A stretch of DNA of 50,454 bases, taken from positions 1-50,454 of the forward strand of contig CANRFB010000013.1 in NCBI GenBank assembly GCA_947629785.1, in the 5' to 3' direction. This document shows positions 45,895 through 50,454 of this stretch, one piece after another (the first letter of the stretch is position 1; every line of letters begins with the position of its first letter). Source of the stretch: an uncultured Clostridia bacterium (GTDB taxonomy: Bacteria; Bacillota; Clostridia; Oscillospirales; Ruminococcaceae). The position numbers were made by a program, and so were the translations under genes. The notes below the pieces were generated by a model. It ran no database searches and was not told the DNA's origin. It saw nothing but the letters and a program-made list of their open reading frames with translations.

Positions 45895-48510
45895 TTAATT
45901 TTCGCTGTCGCCGTCCTCGCCGCCCGAAACATTATCCTGATTTATCAGCTTTCGCTGTAACCACATTTCGCGGGTAACAAGCACCGAACGGGGCTTTGAA
46001 CCCTCGTAAGGACCTACAACGCCAAGTTCTTCAAGTTCGTCCATAACGCGCGCCGCACGGGCATAGCCAAGCTTCAGCTTCCTCTGCAAGTATGATACAG
46101 AAGCTTGTCCCGCGTCTATAAGAACTTCCACCGCTTGGTCGATAATGTCTCCGTCTCCGCTTGGAACGCTGTCACTGTCGGAAGTGGATTTCTCTCCCTT
46201 GACCGCGGGCATATTCTTTTCTATCTCTTCAATAATTTCGCTGGAATATTCTACCGTTCCGCCGCTCTTGATAAATTCCACAACGGCTTCCACTTCCTTT
46301 GTGGAGGCAAAACAGCCCTGTATTCTGATAGGCTTGGGAATTCCCTGCGGGTAGTAGAGCATATCACCGTGACCAAGGAGTTTTTCCGCGCCTGCCGTGT
46401 CGATAATTGTTCGGCTGTCTATCTGGGAAGAAACGGTAAGGGCGATTCTTGAGGGGATATTTGCCTTGATAAGTCCCGTGATAACATCAACTGTCGGTCT
46501 TTGGGTCGCAATTATAAGGTGCATACCCGCCGCACGCGCCATCTGCGCAAGTCGGCATATGGAATCTTCCACTTCGTTGGAAGCCGCCATCATCAGGTCG
46601 GCAAGCTCGTCTATAATAATGACTATCTTAGGAAGCGGCTCAACGCCCTCTGTTTCCGCAGCCATTTCGTTGTAACTGCCATGGTCGCGGACATTGTAAT
46701 CCGCAAAAAGCTTGTAACGTTTCAGCATTTCCTGAACTGCCCACGAAAGCGCGCCTGCCGCCTTTCTCGGGTCGGTAACTACAGGAATGAGCAGGTGCGG
46801 GATCCCGTCATAAACCTTGAACTCGACCATCTTCGGGTCGATAAGCACAAGCCGCACTTCGTCCGGAGTTGCGTTGTATAGAATACTCATAATTATACTA
46901 TTTGTACAAACCGACTTACCCGAACCGGTAGTTCCCGCAATTATCATATGGGGCATTTTGGCAATATCGCCTATCATAATGTCGCCGTCAATGTTCTTTC
47001 CCACAACGAAGCTGAGCTTGCTTTTGTTGTTTGCGAACTCGGGGCTTTCTATCATTTCGCGGATGGTAACAATATCCTTTATTTTGTTGGGGACTTCCAC
47101 GCCGACGGCGGCTTTTCCGGGGATAGGGGCTTCAATTCTTACCCCTGCCGCCGCAAGGTTCAGGGCAATATCGTCCGCAAGTCCCGTTATTTTGGAAATT
47201 TTCACGCCCGCGCTGGGCTGGAGTTCATATCTTGTAACAGTCGGTCCGCGGTGAATATCCACAATTCTTGTCTGAACGCCGAAACTTTTCAGAGTGTCCA
47301 CAAGGGTGTCGGCGTTGGCTTTCATTTCCGCTTCGGCTTCCGCGGCGTTCAGGCTGTTGTCAACATCTTTCAGCAGGGAAATGGGCGGGAATGCGTATGC
47401 CGCCGTTTCCGTTTCCTGTTGGGAAATTTCCTGCTGAATGTCCGCCGCCGTGGGTGCGTCGGGCATATCAAGTTCTTCCTCGGTCTGGATCTTGTTTGAA
47501 GCGAGGGTGGATTGCTTCTTTGCTTTCTGTTCCGCGGTTTTCGGAACGTTCGGCGCCGCGGCGGGTTTCTTCTTTTCGGGAAGCGTGGCGGCTTTCTTTA
47601 TAATATCGTCAAGTTCGTTCTGAGCGGTCCTGACCTTTTCCACCGCTTCCTCGGAGGCTTTCGAGGGAACGGCTACGGGGTGTGCGGGCATTGAATTCAT
47701 GAAAATTTCCTGCTCGGAAAGTTCGGGCTTGTCTTCGGCTTTGGCGGAATTTTCCTCCGCTTTCTTGCCTTTCTGACCTGCGGGCATGGGAATATCCACA
47801 TTGAAATTTTTTGCCTTTTCCTTTACCACGCTTTGGGGAACGTCCGCATTGGGAACGGTTTTCCTGCCCTTTGGGGATTTAGCCCCCGGCGGCGGAACGA
47901 AATCGCCCTCATTTTCGGGAACATATTCCTCACGGGCGGCATTTGCCGCCGCAAATCCGCGTTTTATAAGATTTATCAGATCGATAACGGTCTTGTTTGC
48001 AAATATCATTATGAAAACGAACATCAGCAGAACGATGATTATCGCCGCCCCCGTTTTCTTGAAAAGCAATAACAGCGGAACTGCCAGCAGCGACCCGAAA
48101 ACGCCGCCGCCGCGGAGTTGTTTCCCCTCGGAATAAAGCAGCGGGATAATGTCGTCAAAGAAATTCCCCTCGGGAATCTCCGTTCCCGAAACTATCTGCA
48201 CAAAGGACGATACAAGGAAGATTATTATAAAGCACTGTATGACTTTGCCCTGAACAGCCTGTTTTGTCCTGTCGGTGGCTATCATAACTGAAACGTATAT
48301 CAGTATCACCGGAACGATAAACACCGAGAACCCGAACATTCCCAGAAAGATATTATGTATGCTGTGCCAAGCCGACTCGCCCTTTATCAGCGTAAAGAAA
48401 AGTATAAGCACTCCCAGCGCAAAAAGTATGGTCGACCACAGAACTCTGTCGCCGAGATTTGCTTCTTCCTGTGCGGCTTTTGAATTGGCGGGTCTTTTCT
48501 TTTCAGCCAC
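45895..48510 (-). CDS. ftsK: DNA translocase FtsK/SpoIIIE
   Basis: An 871-aa translocase. Four N-terminal membrane helices (about 20-175) are followed by an Ala/Pro/Lys/Glu-rich linker, then the motor with Walker A GTTGSGKS, Walker B VIIIDELADLMMA and the ATQRPTVDVITG segment. The C-terminal gamma winged helix (LQRKLKLGYARAARVMDELE) reads KOPS-type sequences. It moves chromosome DNA through the septum at division or sporulation. The start is GTG with GGGAGG upstream. It follows uppP and a TepA-like gene in the same direction. Confidence 0.96.
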   Translation of the reverse strand: MAEKKRPANSKAAQEEANLGDRVLWSTILFALGVLILFFTLIKGESAWHSIHNIFLGMFGFSVFIVPVILIYVSVMIATDRTKQAVQGKVIQCFIIIFLVSSFVQIVSGTEIPEGNFFDDIIPLLYSEGKQLRGGGVFGSLLAVPLLLLFKKTGAAIIIVLLMFVFIMIFANKTVIDLINLIKRGFAAANAAREEYVPENEGDFVPPPGAKSPKGRKTVPNADVPQSVVKEKAKNFNVDIPMPAGQKGKKAEENSAKAEDKPELSEQEIFMNSMPAHPVAVPSKASEEAVEKVRTAQNELDDIIKKAATLPEKKKPAAAPNVPKTAEQKAKKQSTLASNKIQTEEELDMPDAPTAADIQQEISQQETETAAYAFPPISLLKDVDNSLNAAEAEAEMKANADTLVDTLKSFGVQTRIVDIHRGPTVTRYELQPSAGVKISKITGLADDIALNLAAAGVRIEAPIPGKAAVGVEVPNKIKDIVTIREMIESPEFANNKSKLSFVVGKNIDGDIMIGDIAKMPHMIIAGTTGSGKSVCTNSIIMSILYNATPDEVRLVLIDPKMVEFKVYDGIPHLLIPVVTDPRKAAGALSWAVQEMLKRYKLFADYNVRDHGSYNEMAAETEGVEPLPKIVIIIDELADLMMAASNEVEDSICRLAQMARAAGMHLIIATQRPTVDVITGLIKANIPSRIALTVSSQIDSRTIIDTAGAEKLLGHGDMLYYPQGIPKPIRIQGCFASTKEVEAVVEFIKSGGTVEYSSEIIEEIEKNMPAVKGEKSTSDSDSVPSGDGDIIDQAVEVLIDAGQASVSYLQRKLKLGYARAARVMDELEELGVVGPYEGSKPRSVLVTREMWLQRKLINQDNVSGGEDGDSEN

Positions 48511-48554
48511 TTATTTTTCCTCCCTGTATTTTTTACAAATAATTATACTATTGA

Positions 48555-49421
48555 TTATTTTACAAAAGAAACTCTTGTTCCTGTTGTTATCTCGTAAATT
48601 GCGATTATAATGACGATTATGCCCAAAGCGAGGGTATACCAAGCAAAAATGCTGAACTTGTCGTTCATAACGAAAGCCTTTACGAGCCAGATGGCAAAAT
48701 ATCCCGCAACGGCTGAGACTATGAAGCTTACTATAAGGGGCAGGATATTTGCAGTAATTTCGCTTGCGGAAGCTTCGCCCAGTTTTACCACCGCGCCCGC
48801 AAGAATTACGGGGATCCCGAGTATAAAGCTGTATTCAACGGCGTCCTCGCGTTTCATGCCCGTGAAAAGCGCGGAACAGATAGTCGAGCCGGAGCGGGAA
48901 ATTCCCGGGACGAGGGCAATTCCCTGAAAAACACCTATTGTAAGCGCGGCGGGAACGGTGGTTTCCCCCGCGGTCTTTGTGCCTTTCCCGAACTTTGTAC
49001 TCAGGAAAAGCAGTGCGGACGTGTAGAGGAACGCGATTCCCTCCGCAAGAATTGACGGGTCGGAAGCAAGTCCCTCAAAGAAATCTTTGAATATGTAGAA
49101 TCCGAACAGGGGCAGAATGGAAATTATTATCATAATTATCATACGCCGTTCGGGGTTCATGGTTTTCCACTTGAATTTTCCGGTAAAAATATCGCCTATC
49201 ATTCTGAACGCCTCGATAATAAGCGCTTTTATCTTGTTCCAGAACGCCACAAACACCGCCAAAAGCGTTCCGAGGTGCAGGATAATGGTCATAGTCACCG
49301 CGCTTCCGCCGTCGAGACCGGTAAAGTGCTGGAAAAGCGACAGATGTCCCGAACTGGACACCGGCAGGAACTCTGTCAAGCCCTGTAAAATTCCCTGTAA
49401 GATTGCTTCAAGTACAGTCAT
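48555..49421 (-). CDS. uppP: Undecaprenyl-diphosphate phosphatase UppP (BacA)
   Basis: A 288-aa membrane protein with the two family motifs LTEFLPVSSSGHLSLF near the start and VPGISRSGSTI in the middle, and several membrane helices. It recycles the undecaprenyl carrier for cell-wall synthesis and affects bacitracin tolerance. AAAAGGAATATG gives the start. It sits 44 bases before ftsK. Confidence 0.96.
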   Translation of the reverse strand: MTVLEAILQGILQGLTEFLPVSSSGHLSLFQHFTGLDGGSAVTMTIILHLGTLLAVFVAFWNKIKALIIEAFRMIGDIFTGKFKWKTMNPERRMIIMIIISILPLFGFYIFKDFFEGLASDPSILAEGIAFLYTSALLFLSTKFGKGTKTAGETTVPAALTIGVFQGIALVPGISRSGSTICSALFTGMKREDAVEYSFILGIPVILAGAVVKLGEASASEITANILPLIVSFIVSAVAGYFAIWLVKAFVMNDKFSIFAWYTLALGIIVIIIAIYEITTGTRVSFVK

Positions 49422-49530
49422 AAAAACATATTCCTTTTCTGTTTATTTTTCAGGCAGCACCGCACAAAGCCGTAAGGCGGTCTTTTGCGCGGGGTTGCCT
49501 TATATAGATATTCCCGGAAAGTGCGGGAAA
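49422..49530 (-). other. tepA-uppP spacer with stem-loop
   Basis: The minus-strand mRNA can pair GCACCGCACAAAGCC-like and GGCGGTCTTTTGCGC-like segments around TTACGG (about 49456-49496). A T-run is absent, so it may tune relative expression of the two genes. Confidence 0.35.
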
Positions 49531-50256
49531 TTACCCATTATTATCGTCGGGATAGCGGGGTTCGCCGTTCTCGATGAGTTCGTAAAGCGCGCTTATGGCG
49601 TCGGAAAGTGTTCCCAGCGAGTCTATCAGACCCTCGGAAACCGCGGCGTCGCCGTCAAGGACGGTACCCATGTCCATGGTAAGTTCGCCCGTATTCATAA
49701 CAAGTTCCCTGTAGCGTTCGGGGGGAATTCTGCTGTTGCTTGAGACGAACTTGATTATCCTGTCCTGCATTTTCTCGAAATAGGACATAGTCTGGGGAAC
49801 GCCGAGGATAGTGCCGTTCATTCTCACGGGGTGGATAGTCATGGTAGCGCTTGGGACGATGAAAGATTTTTTGGCGGAAACTGCAAGCGGCACGCCTATG
49901 GAATGTCCGCCGCCTATCACCAGCGAAACGGTAGGCGTTTTCATACCGGCGATAAGTTCGGCGATGGCAAGACCTGCTTCCACATCTCCGCCCACGGTAT
50001 TGAGAATGATTATCAGTCCCTCAATGGAGCGGTCCTGTTCGATAGCCACAAGGGCGGGCATGATATGTTCGTACTTGGTGGTTTTATTCTGGGGCGGCAG
50101 GATATAGTGACCCTCCACCTGACCTATCACGGTCAGGCAGTGAATAAGGTGTTTGGAATTCTGTGAAATCACCTCGCCGGTTTTTTCGATAAGGTCGGCT
50201 TGGTCTATTTGTTCCTCGGTGACGGTCTTGTCGTAGTTTTCCTCGCAGTTTTGCAT
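49531..50256 (-). CDS. TepA-like ClpP-family protease
   Basis: A 241-aa ClpP-fold protein with an N-terminal extension. Catalytic Ser is in [10 protein letters not shown], His in [26 protein letters not shown] forms the oxyanion strand. TepA-type genes lie next to spoIIIE/ftsK in Bacillus as here. The family has been linked to protein export and spore biology in Bacillus; the role here is inferred. The second ATG (50256) has AAAGGA seven bases upstream; the first ATG is too close to that site. Confidence 0.88.
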   Translation of the reverse strand: MQNCEENYDKTVTEEQIDQADLIEKTGEVISQNSKHLIHCLTVIGQVEGHYILPPQNKTTKYEHIMPALVAIEQDRSIEGLIIILNTVGGDVEAGLAIAELIAGMKTPTVSLVIGGGHSIGVPLAVSAKKSFIVPSATMTIHPVRMNGTILGVPQTMSYFEKMQDRIIKFVSSNSRIPPERYRELVMNTGELTMDMGTVLDGDAAVSEGLIDSLGTLSDAISALYELIENGEPRYPDDNNG

Positions 50257-50331
50257 ATTCATATCCTTTCCCGATACTGTTTTTGGAAATATTCTGCCGC
50301 GGAAAGTTCAAAAATATGCACAATTTAAATA

Positions 50332-50360
50332 ATTATACATCAAATCCTGCAAAATGTCAA
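50332..50360 (-). promoter_or_regulatory. Consensus promoter of the tepA-uppP-ftsK group
   Basis: TTGACA (50360-50355), 17 bases and TATAAT (50337-50332) on the minus strand, perfect hexamers. A GCGGGGG-AAG-CCCCCGC hairpin at 50363-50379 lies just upstream. Confidence 0.8.
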
Positions 50361-50454
50361 GCGCGGGGGAAGCCCCCGCACGGAAATCAATTTTCAAAAA
50401 CGACCCGCAAAATCGATTGTGGATTCATAAGACAATCAAACATAATATTCGAGA

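Overview
The window comes from a motile, Gram-positive, anaerobe-like Clostridia genome, most likely Oscillospirales/Ruminococcaceae. This is an inference from gene content: a Firmicutes-type flagellar operon with fliW-csrA, an AraC/solute-binding-protein/GH5/GH16 glucan locus, ftsK/spoIIIE-type, uppP and tepA-like genes, YgiQ and DUF6470. No 16S rRNA is present, so the genus is not fixed.

Layout. 1-4.5 kb: a plus-strand four-gene operon (membrane-anchored alpha/beta hydrolase, free-standing condensation-like acyltransferase, acyl carrier protein, AMP-forming acyl ligase), with two matching 17-bp palindromic operators downstream of its promoter. 4.6-6.4 kb: an orphan RelB/DinJ-type antitoxin and a CNNM/CBS membrane protein. 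6.4-10.9 kb: glucan use (GH16 lipoprotein, AraC regulator, sugar-binding lipoprotein, cytoplasmic GH5). 10.9-12.3 kb: a mosaic of interspersed repeats, one complete and one broken par-like (Fst/RNA I-RNA II style) type I toxin-antitoxin module, a 48-aa gene and tRNA-Arg(CCG). 12.3-22.7 kb: flgM-flgN-flgK-flgL-DUF6470-fliW-csrA-fliD-fliS-fliT-like, read on the minus strand from a near-perfect sigma-28 promoter. The fliD-fliS gap holds eight CARGGA motifs, the CsrA core site, downstream of csrA itself. 22.8-23.7 kb: a VanY/M15 peptidase.

23.8-29.7 kb is the most unusual part: an island bounded by imperfect inverted repeats of about 93 bp. Its left 1.5 kb has no gene but carries repeated hairpins whose stems change in a pairing-preserving way. 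To the right are three proteins of no family I recognise (two clearly paralogous), a ClpP-fold serine protease and a VirD4/TraG-type ATPase. The last four genes form a tight operon that ends in a strong terminator. No transposase, relaxase or other type IV secretion gene is visible.

29.7-50.4 kb is mostly ordinary chromosome: a MATE exporter with an attenuator-like leader, a MacB-like ABC/FtsX fusion, a second complete par-like module, a metallophosphoesterase and tautomerase, DUF1963, an HD protein, a DacF-like peptidase, an operon of YgiQ, ComEC-type MBL hydrolase, DUF3006, RpiR and a BaiN/HI0933-like flavoprotein, a NYN protein, FtsK, UppP and a TepA-like protease. At least eleven copies of one 80-90 bp intergenic repeat are scattered through the window. 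Several copies abut promoters of the form TTGCAA-N17-TATAAT, and some supply the last codons of neighbouring genes.
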